A DNA stretch of 64,000 bases from Rhodoplanes sp963712435 (GCA_963712435.1 CAVQIB010000003.1:248001-312000), one strand, 5' to 3'; shown: positions 25,229 to 34,270, counted from the stretch's first letter. The notes: generated by a model not told the origin, from the sequence alone. A program made the numbers and translations.

Positions 25229-26612
25229 TTATCCATAGCGCTCGCACAGGAGCGCGTAGAGGGCGCGCGCGGCCTGGCATTCGCCGCCTTCCGGGCGGCG
25301 CCGGCTTCGCCCTCGGAGTCCAGCCATAGATGTCGATATGGAGCCAGGCCACGGCCTTGCTGACGAAGCGTCGGAGAAACAGCGCGCAGACGATCGAGCC
25401 GGCAAATCCGCCGGAGGCCACATTGTTGAGATCGGCCACCTTCGAATCGAGCATCGAATCGTAGCGCCGCCACAGCGGCATCCGCCACAGCGGATCGTTC
25501 TCGGCATCGGCGTGCCAGGATAGCGCGGCGGCGAGCCCCTCGTCCTCGGTGTAGAAGGGCGGCAGGTCCGGACCGAGCGCGACACGCGCCGCCCCGGTGA
25601 GCGTGCCGAGATCGACGAGAAGCTCCGGCCGGTCCTCGTCCGCGAGCGCCAATGCGTCGGCGAGAACAAGCCGGCCCTCCGCGTCGGTATTGCCGATCTC
25701 GACGGTGAGGCCCTTGCGCGAGCGATAGACGTCGAGCGGCCGGAACGCGGCGGCGGACACGGCGTTCTCGACGGCCGGAATGAGCACGCGCAGCCGCACC
25801 CGCAGCCCGCGGCCCATGATCATATGCGCGAGCGCGAGCACGGTCGCCGCTCCCGCCATGTCCTTCTTCATGAGCTGCATGCCGCTCTCGGTCTTGAGGT
25901 CCAGCCCGCCGGAATCGAAGCACACCCCCTTCCCCACCAGCGTGACCTTCGGCGCTGTCTCGTCGCCCCAGGCGAGATCGATCAGGCGCGGCGCGCGCTC
26001 GGCCGCGCGGCCGACGGCGTTGATCAGGGGAAAGTGCTGGGCGAGCAGTTCCTCGCCGGCGAGCGTGCGGATCTCGGCGCCGTGGCGCGCGGCGAGATCG
26101 CGCGCCGCAGCCTCGATGTCGCCGGGTCCCATGTCGTTGGCCGGCGTGTTGATCAGGTCGCGGGCGAGATACATCGCCTCGACGATGCGCGAAAGATCGT
26201 GGCCGTCGACCCCCTCCGGAATTTCGAGCCGCACCTCTTTTTCCGGCCCAGAGCGATAGCGTTCGAAGCGATACGCGCCGAGCGCGAAGGCGAGCGCGGC
26301 AAGCCGCGCATCGTCTCCCGCGGCATTGGCGAAACGATAGACCCCGCGCGGCAAAACACCCGGCAGCCGTCCGGCGGAAAACGGATCGCGGCCCGCCGCC
26401 TCCGCCTCGTCGCAGCCGACCAGCACCGCGGCGATGCCGCCTTCGGCGTCGGGAAGCAGGACGTGCCGCTCGGATTTCGGCTCGAACCCCGCCGCGGTCG
26501 CGAACGCCACGGCCTTGTCGTCGAATTGCGCGCGAAGGGCGGGCCACGTCGCCTGGTCGACGAACCAGATCGGGACGGCAGCGCCGGCGCGCTTCATAAG
26601 AGGCGAATGCAT
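25229..26612 (-). CDS. M17 leucyl aminopeptidase family protein, one frame break
   Basis: The product is about 460 residues. Metal and catalytic residues lie in VTLVGKGVCFDSGGLDLK, KKDMAGAA and the family signature NTDAEGRLVLADAL. The C-terminus is interrupted near 25297-25298: deleting one base turns GWTPRAKPAPPG into GWTPRAKPARPEGGECQAAR, the expected end of M17 enzymes (ALYALLCERYG). M17 aminopeptidases are cytoplasmic and remove N-terminal residues from peptides. Beside an NlpC/P60 peptidase and the Yej importer it could trim imported peptides. ATG 26612 and 26597 are both possible starts. Confidence 0.92.
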
Positions 26613-26771
26613 GAGCGGGGTTCCCAATGCGCAACCGCCCCTGCTAACACGGCGTTCTTCCAACTTGAAGGCTTCCTGGCCGGTATGGACGCCGGCAAGG
26701 AGCCGGATGACCGATCGGCGTGCGTTACGGCGGCATCCGCGCGCCCGCATGAACTTGATGAGGAGTCTCGC

Positions 26772-27400
26772 ATGGCGATCGAGCTGTACGCCTTCAACAC
26801 CCCCAATGGCCGCAAGATCAGCGTGGCGCTCGAGGAAATGGAGCTGCCCTACACGGTGCATGTCGTGAACATCGCCAAAGGCGAGCAGCATGACCCCGCC
26901 TTCCTGAAGATCAGTCCCGAACAACAAGATTCCCGCCATCGTCGACCCCGACGGCCCGGGCGGAGCGCCGATCAGCGTGTTCGAATCGGGCGCGATCCTC
27001 ATCTATCTCGGCGAGAAGACCGGCCGCTTCTGGCCGCGCGATCTGCGCGCGCGGGTCCCCGTGCTCGAATGGCTGATGTTCCAGATGGGCGGGTTCGGTC
27101 CGATACCGGGCCAGGTCCATCATTTCCTCGATCTCGACAGCGAGCATGACCGCCGCTACGGGCTCGAACGCTACATGAAGGAGACGCGCCGGCTGTACGG
27201 CGTGATGGATCGGCGGCTCGCCGATCACGAGTTTTTCGCGGACGATATCTCAATCGCGGATCTTCGCGATCGTCGGCTGGGCGTGGCGGCACGCGCGCCA
27301 CAAGGTGGACCTCGCCGACTTTCCGAATGTCAGGCGCTGGTACGACACGATGATGGCGCGCCCCGGCGTCAAGCGCGGCTTCGAGGTCGCGCTGAGCTGA
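26772..27400 (+). CDS. glutathione S-transferase family protein, two frame breaks
   Basis: The N-terminal thioredoxin-like domain starts MAIELYAFNTPNGRKISVALEE. An extra C in CCC at 26916-26918 breaks the frame; repair gives KISPNNKIPAIVDPDG. The domain continues VFESGAILIYLGEKTGRF (glutathione-binding Glu-Ser). A second extra base near 27261-27264 breaks the helical domain; repair gives SIADFAIVGWAWRHARHK and the end FEVALS at 27400. The sequence resembles the YghU/YfcG (Nu-class) disulfide-bond oxidoreductases. An AGGAG box sits six bases before ATG 26772. Confidence 0.85.
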
Positions 27401-27464
27401 GGCGCGGTGCGGACCCGGCTCGCGCCGCCGATCGAGCGGCCCATGACTTATGGAATCAAATTAC

Positions 27465-27600
27465 ACCTCTCCCCCGCGGGGAGAGGTCGGATTCCGACGC
27501 GGAGCGAAGGAATCCGGGTGAGGGGGCGTGGCGCAACTCAAAACGCTCCATCCCCTCACCCGGCCGCTGCGCGGCCGACCTCTCCCCGCCGGGGAGAGGT
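27465..27600. repeat. palindromic element, family B (complete copy)
   Basis: A large inverted repeat of about 136 bases. The left half is a CTCTCCCCC/GGGGAGAG hairpin followed by GTCGGATTCC and GGGTGAGGGGG. The right half mirrors it with CCCCTCACCC, GGCCGACCTCTCCCC and a final hairpin. It sits between the GST gene and the truncated end of cpaF, just where the rest of cpaF would be. Confidence 0.85.
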
Positions 27601-27618
27601 ATAGGTAAACAACCTGGC

Positions 27619-27927
27619 CTAGCCGAATATGTCGTTGCAGATGTTCTCGAGCAGATCCTCCTGCTCGGCGATCGACATCGCGAGGTTCTTGCCCACGATG
27701 ATGTCGCTGGCGAGATCGCGGATGTCCTCGCGCTTGGATTTCGGGTCGAGCGGGGCGATCTGGGCGGGGTCGATCGCGGCGACGAGCGCGCGGATGATGT
27801 CGTTCTTCGTCGCGGCATAGGACTCCGGGCGGCGCGGACCGGCATTCGCTGAGTCCGCGCCCGGCCGCGGACCAAGCTGCACCGGCTTGCTCGTCCCGAC
27901 AGGCGGCCTCGCCCGCTTTCCGAACAC
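27619..27927 (-). pseudogene. cpaF: truncated CpaF (Tad pilus ATPase), N-terminal fragment only
   Basis: The fragment begins with GTG at 27927 (MFGKRARPPVG, the usual CpaF start) and reaches KNLAMSIAEQEDLLENICND, the end of the N-terminal helical domain. The normal continuation (GYGPLEPLL and the whole ATPase core with Walker motifs) is absent in all frames. A stop follows IFG, and 18 bases later the palindromic element begins. About 100 of the usual 450-480 residues remain, so no ATPase activity is possible. An in-frame GTG at 27939 is an alternative start. Confidence 0.85.
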
Positions 27928-27986
27928 GACGCTCTCCACTCAAGCGAATTCCGTTCAGTAAAATCGGAACTGCTTTGGTTATTGTT

Positions 27987-28043
27987 GCGTGATCGCGTCT
28001 TCTATGGCGAACCGGTTCCCACTTCGCCGGAAAACGCTTCTGA
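27987..28043. repeat. dispersed repeat, family C (copy 1)
   Basis: A 55-60 base motif of the form GCGTGATCGC...GCGAACCG...CCACTTCG...TTCTGA lies between cpaE and the cpaF fragment. A second, diverged copy is at 60531-60585. Similar short sequences are scattered between genes in many rhizobial genomes. Confidence 0.55.
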
Positions 28044-28048
28044 TCCGT

Positions 28049-29326
28049 TCATCCCCGCTGCGACAGCTTGCCCATGAGCGGCGGCGCAAGCATTGCTCGT
28101 CCCCTTTTCGCGGCGGCGCCGCCCGCGACCGTTTCGGCGAGGCGACGGAACAGGTCGGCGACGTGGTGAACGGAGGCGACCTCCGCGATCATCTGCCCGT
28201 TATTGGCGGCCGCGCCGAACAGTTGCGGCTCGAATGGAATGACCGCGACCGGCTCGTCCTCAAGCGCACTGGCAAAATCGCACGGCTTGATCTCCGGCCG
28301 CTTCGGCACGCCGACCTGGTTGAGGCAATACAGCGGGGGTCGATCGTTCGGACGGGCAAGGCGCAGCATGTCCAGCAGGCTCTTGGCGTTGCGCAGGCTC
28401 GCGAGGTCGGGCGCGGCGACGATGAGAATGGTGTCGGCGCCGAGCAGAATCCGCCTGCTCCAGGCGGTCCAGACATGCGGCACATCCAGCACCACGCAGG
28501 GCGCGCTTGCCCGCAGCGCATCGATCGCCGGGTCGAAGCTTTCGGCGGCGACGTCATAGACCTGCTCGATGGTCGCCGGCGCGGCAAGCAGCCGCAGGCG
28601 ACCGCTGCATGTGGACAGCAGCCGGTCGATGAAGGCCGCGTCGACCCGATCGGGCGCGGTCACCGCATCGGCGATGCCCTGCGGCGGGTCCTGATTGTAG
28701 TCGAGGCTTGCGGTGCCGAAAGCGAGGTCGAGGTCCGCGATGACGGTCTCGATCGCAAGATCGCGTGCGGCCGCCCAGGCGATGTTGTGGGCGACGGCGG
28801 ACGCGCCGACGCCGCCCTTGGCTCCTACGACGGCGATGACACGCCCGAGCGGCCGGGCGTCGGGCGCACCGAACAGCCGGCTCACCGACCGTACGATGTC
28901 GAACGGCCCGACCGGCGCAAAGAGATAGTCGCTCACCCCGCGCCGCAGGATTTCGCGACGGAGGACCATGTCGTCGAGATGCCCGATGACGATGACGCGG
29001 GTGTCGGGATCGCAGACCTGAGCGAGTTCGTCGAGGCGGCTCAGGGTATTCTCGCCGCGCGTCTGCGTCTCCAGCAGGATGAGGTTCGGGGTGGGCTCAT
29101 TGCGATAGGCTTCGGTCGCCCCGGCGATGCCGCCCATCTGGATGCGCACCTGCGCCCGCATCATGCGGCGATCCTCGGCCGCGGCCTCGACCGCCGCCGC
29201 GGTCTCCGCGGTTTCGCAGAACGCCTGCAGCGCGACCCGCGGAACCGGCGCGACATATTCGTCGCCCTCGGCGAAATCGATCCGTTGCGCCGCAGCTGCT
29301 GCGGTTTTCTGAGGTCGGGTGATCAT
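28049..29326 (-). CDS. cpaE: CpaE-like pilus assembly ATPase (ParA/MinD type)
   Basis: The 425-residue protein has an N-terminal receiver-like domain (about 20-150; ILLETQTRGENTLSRLDELA, RVIVIGHLDDMVLRREI) and a C-terminal P-loop domain with deviant Walker A VVGAKGGVGASAVAHN and the switch VIADLDLAFGTASLDY. CpaE/TadZ localises the Tad (Flp) pilus machine at the pole. The frame is intact. Start 29326 (MITRPQKT) is chosen over an upstream ATG. In a normal locus cpaB, cpaC and cpaD would lie between cpaA and cpaE; here only about 180 bases separate them. Confidence 0.9.
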   Translation of the reverse strand: MITRPQKTAAAAAQRIDFAEGDEYVAPVPRVALQAFCETAETAAAVEAAAEDRRMMRAQVRIQMGGIAGATEAYRNEPTPNLILLETQTRGENTLSRLDELAQVCDPDTRVIVIGHLDDMVLRREILRRGVSDYLFAPVGPFDIVRSVSRLFGAPDARPLGRVIAVVGAKGGVGASAVAHNIAWAAARDLAIETVIADLDLAFGTASLDYNQDPPQGIADAVTAPDRVDAAFIDRLLSTCSGRLRLLAAPATIEQVYDVAAESFDPAIDALRASAPCVVLDVPHVWTAWSRRILLGADTILIVAAPDLASLRNAKSLLDMLRLARPNDRPPLYCLNQVGVPKRPEIKPCDFASALEDEPVAVIPFEPQLFGAAANNGQMIAEVASVHHVADLFRRLAETVAGGAAAKRGRAMLAPPLMGKLSQRG

Positions 29327-29508
29327 CGGCCGGTGTCGCCTGTCTTGTGCGACCCGGCGATCAGGCGCGCGGTGCTCATACGCTTCACTTTCCACATGAC
29401 GCAGCGGCGCAGTTCGCCGTACAGCGGCGATTTCAGCAGCCAAACGTCAATTCGTGGTTAACGAGGCGTATCCAAGTCGCAGGTTTGCGCAGGTGCGGCG
29501 ATTCCGGA

Positions 29509-30012
29509 TCAGCCGAGCGACGCCATCCATGGGGTGGCGGGATAGACCGCAAGCGCCGCCGCGGCGAGCGCAATCCCATAGGGGACGCCGCCGTCGGGGC
29601 GATGCAGGCGCTCGATCCAGGCCCGGCCCGCCAAACTCGGCGGCAATGCATATTGGCGGAATTCGAGGAGGGCGAAGGTCAGCCATCCGCCCAGGACAGA
29701 GGCGCATAGAAGGAAATCGCCAAGGCCGCTCCAGCCAAGCCAGAGCGCGGTCGCGGCGGCGAGCTTGGCGTCCCCGCCGCCGATCCAGCCGCGCGCAAAA
29801 AAGGCAAAGCCGGCAACGAGAACCGTCGCCCCCGCGCCAAGATGCTTGATGACGGCGGCAAGCGGCATCCCGGTCGCGGCGGCGAGACAGACAAAGCCGA
29901 TCACGAGCAGGATGGAGACACGGTTCGAAATGGTCATGGTGAGAAGGTCGCTCGACGCGGCGAAGGCCATGAGCGCCGGAAACACCATCAATCTCGCGAG
30001 GTCGAGCGCCAT
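29509..30012 (-). CDS. cpaA: CpaA-type prepilin peptidase
   Basis: The 167-residue polytopic membrane protein has the two catalytic aspartates of type IV prepilin peptidases, in AASSDLLTMTISNRVS and in the GxGD-type motif IGGGDAKLAA. It would cleave the short leader of the Flp pilin encoded 28 bases upstream on the same strand. About five or six membrane helices are predicted. The start ATG is at 30012. Confidence 0.92.
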   Translation of the reverse strand: MALDLARLMVFPALMAFAASSDLLTMTISNRVSILLVIGFVCLAAATGMPLAAVIKHLGAGATVLVAGFAFFARGWIGGGDAKLAAATALWLGWSGLGDFLLCASVLGGWLTFALLEFRQYALPPSLAGRAWIERLHRPDGGVPYGIALAAAALAVYPATPWMASLG

Positions 30013-30040
30013 CTCCGGGCTCGTTGTCGGCGCTTGCTGC

Positions 30041-30229
30041 TCATGAGCCGTTGCCGGCGCTCGTTTTCGCAAGCTCGCCCGGCACATGGGAGAAGGTCGT
30101 CTTCAGCTGTGTGGCCAGCGAATGCGCGACCGTGATGATCGCGAGCGAAATGCCCGCGGCGATGAGGCCGTACTCAATGGCGGTCGCGCCGGATTCGTCC
30201 TGAAGGAAACGCTTCAAGAGGCTGCTCAT
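30041..30229 (-). CDS. Flp/Fap pilin component
   Basis: The 62-residue product has the Flp pilin signature: basic leader MSSLLKRFLQDESG, processing region and GATAIEYGLIAAGISLAI hydrophobic segment with Glu at +5 and Tyr at +6. It would form the thin adhesive Tad pilus fibre. A strong AGGAGCGTGCC region precedes the ATG. With cpaF truncated and the secretin genes missing here, it may no longer be assembled unless another tad locus exists. Confidence 0.93.
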   Translation of the reverse strand: MSSLLKRFLQDESGATAIEYGLIAAGISLAIITVAHSLATQLKTTFSHVPGELAKTSAGNGS

Positions 30230-30474
30230 GGCACGCTCCTAAGGTGGTCGCACGCAACGTCCGAGCCCGGATATCGCCAGCGCCGCCGTATCCCGGCCGA
30301 CCGGGCTGTGCCGCAACCTAGCCTGCCCGCCTTGCGCGCCCGTTAATTCCGCCGGCCGGACGGAGCGGCGCTGCATTGCCTGTGCGCTTGGTTAACGGGC
30401 GCTTTCGAACGCCCCCTCGCCGAGCCGGTCGCCGCAGGCGTCGCGGCTTCCGTTGCGCCGATAGAGCCCCGCGC

Positions 30475-30958
30475 TCACGCGATCGGCAGCGCCGTGGTCG
30501 ACTTGATCTTTTCCATAGCGAAACGCGAGGTGACGTTCTTCAGCGGCACCGCCGCGATCAGCCGTTTGTAGAACTCGTCATAGGCGTGCATGTCGGAGGC
30601 GATCACGCGCAGCATGTAGTCGACGTCCCCCGCCATCCGATAGAACTCCATCACCTCCGGCATGGCCCCCACCGTCTTGGCGAAGCGGTCGAGCCATTCC
30701 TCCGAGTGGTCGGCAGTCTCGATCGACACGAACACCGTAATCCCGAGCCCGATCTTGTCGGGATCGACGAGCGCGACGCGCTTGGTGATCACGCCCTTCG
30801 GCTTCGAGCTTCTGGATTCGCTTCCAGCACGGCGTCGACGAGAGGCCCACCCGGTGTCCGATCTCGGCCACCGACAGGGAGGCGTCGTCCTGCAGGAGAA
30901 CGAGGATTTTGCGATCGATGGCGTCCATGCGCGCCAGGCCCGTGCGGGTGCTTCCCAT
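30475..30958 (-). CDS. Lrp/AsnC family transcriptional regulator, one frame break
   Basis: The N-terminal helix-turn-helix is MDAIDRKILVLLQDDASLSVAEIGHRVGLS, split here as MDAIDRKILVLLQ and VAEIGHRVGLSSTPCWKRIQ. An extra G (GGG at 30794-30796 on the opposite strand) breaks the frame; repair gives LEAEGVITKRVALVDPDK. The C-terminal RAM/ligand domain follows (VIASDMHAYDEFYKRLI). These regulators bind amino acids and act on nearby genes. ATG 30958 and ATG 30928 are both possible starts. The pfkB-nudC genes upstream on the same strand are possible but unproven targets. Confidence 0.9.
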
Positions 30959-31064
30959 GCGGCTCGGTCGCTGAACTCGCCGTGAAAACGATTATGGCCA
31001 GCCGAGAATAATATTCCAATCTAAAGCAAAAGAACGGCAATAAGAAAGATATTTCTTCTACGTT

Positions 31065-32012
31065 TCAGGTCGAGGCGTTCTCGCGCAAGAGGCGCTCGAC
31101 CTCTCCGCGCGTCGGCGCGGCCGCCCCGCCGCCAAAGCGCGCGCATTTGAGGGCAGCCGCCGCCGCGGCAAAGCGCAGCGCCCGGACGGGGTCGCCCTGC
31201 TCGATGAGAGCAAGCGCGAAGGCGCCGTGGAAGACGTCGCCGGCCGCCAGCGTATCGACCGCATCGACGGCGAATGCGGGCGCTTCGCCGCCTGCGTCGC
31301 CCGCGCGCCAGCGTATCGGGCCGGCGCCGTCGGTCACCGCGAGAAACGCGCCGTCCGTCGCGCCGAGGCGGGCGAGGCCTGCGGCGAGGTCCTCGCATCC
31401 GGAGGTCGCGCATGAGGCCCGCGCGCGAAAAAATTCGATGCGTTGCGGCGAGCAGGAGCGGGTCGTTTGCGGCGGCCCGCTTCTCGATGTCGAGCACGAC
31501 CGGCAGGCCGCGGCGGCGCGCCGCGGCGCAGATGGGCGTGGCGAATTCGGGACAGTGGTCGTCCGCGAGCACGCCGTCCATGTCGGCGACCAGCCGGTCG
31601 GGGTCGGCGGCGCCGCGCCGTGCGCAGCGTATCGTCCCGATGAAAGGTGATGGTCCGCCCGCCCTCGGCATCCACCAGGATGGCGGAGACCGGCGAAACG
31701 CCCCGATCGACCCGCACGCAGGCGCAGTCGACGCCCTCGGCGGCGAGGCCGGCCAAGACGCGGTCCCCGATCGGATCATGTCCATGTGCCGTCGCCGAGC
31801 GGTCCGGCGAAGCGGGCCGCGCCGCCGAGCCGCGCGATGGCGATCGCGGCATTCGCGGCGCCGCCGCCGACCACCGAGATGAATTCGAGCGCCCTGGTCT
31901 TGGCGTCGCGCTGCGGGAAAGCGCCGACCCGGAACACCTGATCGAGCACGGCGATTCCGGTGCAGAGAATGCGGGGACGACGGACCGCAGGCGTCCGCTC
32001 ATCCGCTGGCAC
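31065..32012 (-). CDS. PfkB family sugar kinase, three frame breaks
   Basis: Joined across frames, the product of about 315 residues has the PfkB features: ILCTGIAVLDQVFRVG, the N-terminal signature GGGAANAAIAIARLGG, and the catalytic signature VDTLAAGDVFHGAFALAL with the base Asp. Frame breaks, each one extra base, are near 31776-31790, at 31613-31614 (repair gives TARAADPDRLVADMDG) and at 31404-31405 (repair gives MRDSGCEDLAAGL). The substrate is unknown; the closest feel is to ribokinase or sulfofructose kinase. The start overlaps the nudC end by 14 bases. Three breaks in one gene is the highest density here, so true decay is a second possibility. Confidence 0.8.
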
Positions 32013-32946
32013 CGGCGTCCTCCACCCAGGCGCGAATGATGTGATGGGCGATCGCCCACGGGGGCGGCGTGGTCAAGCCTGCGGGATGACGGCGATCAAG
32101 CATCGCCGCAGCCTCGTCGCGGGCGAACCACCGGGCGTCCTCGAGCTCGGTCCGGTCGACGGTGATCGCGGCCGAGAGCGCGTTCAGGTGGCAGCCGATC
32201 ATCAGCGACATCGGAAACGGCCATGGCTGCGAGCCGAGATAGCGGACGTGGCCGCAGCGAATGCCGGTCTCCTCCTGCGTCTCGCGCCGGGCCGCCTCTT
32301 CGATGCTTTCGCCCGGCTCGATGAAGCCGGCGAGACAGGACCACATGCCCGGCGCGAACTGCGCTTGCCGGGCGAGCACGCAGCGCTCGCCATCGGTGGC
32401 GAGCATGATGACGACCGGGTCGGTGCGCGGGAAATGGTGCGCCTGGCAGGCCGGGCAGTCGCGCCGCCAGCCGCCGTCCGCGGATTGCGTCGGAGCGCCG
32501 CATACCGAGCAGAAACGGTGGCGCGCGTGCCACAGCAGCAGCGCCTTCGCCGCCGCGAGACCCGGCAAATGCGCCGCCGCGACGAGGCCTTGGACCGCGA
32601 TGGACCGCAGGTCGACGACGAGCAACTCGCGCCGCTTCAAATCGTCCGTCGCCGCGAGGTCGAGCCCGATCGCGAAGCGGCCGGCGCCCGCGTCAAGTCC
32701 GAGCAGCACCCGCTCGTCGGCGGCGCCGAATGTCGCGGCCTCCGTTAAGGGAAACAGCGGATCGGCGAGCGCGCCGGCTTTGCGCAGGAGAACCGCTTCG
32801 CCGACCAGAACATAGGCGCGGCTGTCGCCGTGCGTCTCCAGCGCCGCCCGCCAGCCCGCATCGTTCCGCCTGCCGGACTCGCGCTCAATCCGTCCGCCGG
32901 TGAAAGCGAGATGAACCCTGCCTGCGAAGTCGGGACAACGCGACAT
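31999..32946 (-). CDS. nudC: NAD+ diphosphatase (NADH pyrophosphatase)
   Basis: NudC hydrolyses NAD(H) to NMN(H) and AMP and can remove NAD caps from RNA. The 315-residue protein has the N-terminal domain, the zinc ribbon (HRFCSVCGAPTQ ... RRDCPACQAHHFPR), the Nudix box GFIEPGESIEEAARRETQEE, and the NADH-specific SQPWPFPMSLM motif. The frame is intact. It overlaps the PfkB gene, which suggests an operon. Confidence 0.95.
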   Translation of the reverse strand: MSRCPDFAGRVHLAFTGGRIERESGRRNDAGWRAALETHGDSRAYVLVGEAVLLRKAGALADPLFPLTEAATFGAADERVLLGLDAGAGRFAIGLDLAATDDLKRRELLVVDLRSIAVQGLVAAAHLPGLAAAKALLLWHARHRFCSVCGAPTQSADGGWRRDCPACQAHHFPRTDPVVIMLATDGERCVLARQAQFAPGMWSCLAGFIEPGESIEEAARRETQEETGIRCGHVRYLGSQPWPFPMSLMIGCHLNALSAAITVDRTELEDARWFARDEAAAMLDRRHPAGLTTPPPWAIAHHIIRAWVEDAGASG

Positions 32947-33045
32947 CGATCACTTCCGCGCGCACGCTTTTCCGCCGGGACGCGCCGCCGTCCCGGTAGA
33001 CCGTTGCGCATCGCCGCTGCCTTTACCACGCGACAATGAGGACGC

Positions 33046-33468
33046 CTACTCGGCTGCGACCCAAATGCGGCGGCGCAGTCCGCGGATGAAGGCCTCGACC
33101 TCCTGCGGATCGTGATCGATCGCCGGCGCCTGGCCCCACACCGGTTTCGGCCAGGCGACGTCGGTCGTGCGTCGGGCGATGATGTGCACATGCAATTGCG
33201 ACACGACATTGCCGAGCGCGGCGATGTTGAGCTTGTCGCAGGCGGTGACGGTCTTGACCGCGCGGGCGACGCGGGCGATTTCGGCCATCAGTTGCGCCTG
33301 CTCCACCTCGTCGAGGTCGATGATCTCGACCGCGTCGCGGCGGGGCACGAGCAGCACCCAGGGATAGTTCGCGTCCTTGATCACGAGCACGCGCGACAAT
33401 GGCAGATCGCCGATTGCGATCGTATCCTTCTCGAGCTGCGGATGCAGCGACCAAGCGGGCCTGAGCAT
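33046..33468 (-). CDS. HIT domain protein
   Basis: The 140-residue protein has the histidine triad QLHVHIIAR (His-x-His-x-x-x-pattern) near residue 93, with upstream VLVIKDANYPWVLLVPRR. HIT proteins are nucleotide hydrolases or transferases acting on Ap4A-like or AMP-lysine compounds. It lies 100 bases upstream of nudC on the same strand. The HIT-nudC-SRP RNA-dnaX order is common in Hyphomicrobiales. Confidence 0.92.
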   Translation of the reverse strand: MLRPAWSLHPQLEKDTIAIGDLPLSRVLVIKDANYPWVLLVPRRDAVEIIDLDEVEQAQLMAEIARVARAVKTVTACDKLNIAALGNVVSQLHVHIIARRTTDVAWPKPVWGQAPAIDHDPQEVEAFIRGLRRRIWVAAE

Positions 33469-33721
33469 AGGCGGATTCTACGGGATAATCGTCCGGCTTC
33501 AAACCACGCTGTCCTTGGTCGGCGCGCACGCCGTGAACGGGTCTGCTCCCGCGTTCCGCGCAAGTTGAACGTCCGAAGGGTCACGGCTTCGTGAACGTTA
33601 CGGCGCAATACGATGCGGACTATTCCGGATTTGCAGCGCCTGCACAGGAGTGCTCTTTTGGCGGCAAGAATCACTGGCACTGCAGCGCGCCGATCGAGGC
33701 GCGCCCGCCGAGGAACAACGT

Positions 33722-33937
33722 ATGTGGCGCGAGACCATCGAGACGAGCACATTCGCCAGGTGCCACTTCTGCAGCGAGATCATCGTCGCTGAGCGGACTC
33801 CGGCGACTGCCCAGCAATGTGGCGAGTGCGGCGACGGCGGCGCTTATGCACAGCCCATGAACGACAACTACTTCGATGTGGTCATGCGGGTGCGCCGCCC
33901 CGCTCGCCGCTCGGCGCGGCCGCGGCCCGCCGCCTAG
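33722..33937 (+). CDS. possible small zinc-ribbon protein
   Basis: A 71-residue frame starting MWRETIETSTFARCHFC contains two CxxC pairs (CHFC and CGEC) spaced as in a zinc ribbon, followed by MNDNYFDVVMRVRR and an Arg/Ala-rich tail. The paired cysteines and codon use support a real gene, but there is no strong Shine-Dalgarno, and I recognise no family. Confidence 0.4.
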   Translation: MWRETIETSTFARCHFCSEIIVAERTPATAQQCGECGDGGAYAQPMNDNYFDVVMRVRRPARRSARPRPAA

Positions 33938-34104
33938 GCTTGCCTCGCTTCGTTTCACGACGGGGGAACTGGGGTGTAACGGCAGGTTGCGAGAAATCGC
34001 AGCCTGCCGTTACTGTTTCCGCCGGTGGCCAAGTCTGTCCGACCGTGCGCGGCCGGCCCCGCAAGCCTGTCACCCACAGGCAAAGGCGTGCTGCGCGGCT
34101 GCGC

Positions 34105-34133
34105 TTGCATTGCCCCTGCATTCCGCCGATATA
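34105..34133 (+). promoter_or_regulatory. predicted sigma-70 promoter of SRP RNA
   Basis: TTGCAT at 34105-34110 and GATATA at 34128-34133 are 17 bases apart. The predicted start at about 34139-34140 coincides with the 5' end of the SRP RNA helix. Confidence 0.65.
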
Positions 34134-34137
34134 GAAG

Positions 34138-34238
34138 CCGGGAGGTTGGCGGTGGACGAGCCACTCGCCAACCGGGTCAGGTCCGGAAGGAAGCAGCCCT
34201 AACGAGCTCCGGTTCGGGTCGCTCGTCAGCCTCCCACT
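34138..34238 (+). ncRNA. ffs: signal recognition particle 4.5S RNA
   Basis: The conserved SRP core is present as GGGTCAGGTCCGGAAGGAAG followed by CAGCC, which forms the Ffh-binding GGAA-tetraloop domain IV with asymmetric and symmetric loops. The outer helix closes with GGGAGG (34140-34145) and CCTCCC (34230-34235), giving about 100 nt. The RNA works with Ffh and FtsY to target membrane proteins. dnaX starts 33 bases downstream. Confidence 0.96.
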
Positions 34239-34270
34239 TCAAGCAAGCGCCTGCGAGGCCGGCCGGACCT

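Noticed and set aside
27465..27600. Insertion sequence or MITE with encoded transposase at the cpaF truncation
   Set aside because: Only palindromic arms are present. No transposase frame, clear terminal repeats with target duplications, or second copy of a coding element was found.
29327..29505. Hidden cpaD or other small gene upstream of cpaE
   Set aside because: A short frame ending in an ATGA overlap with cpaE exists, but it is about 43 codons and does not resemble CpaB, CpaC or CpaD.
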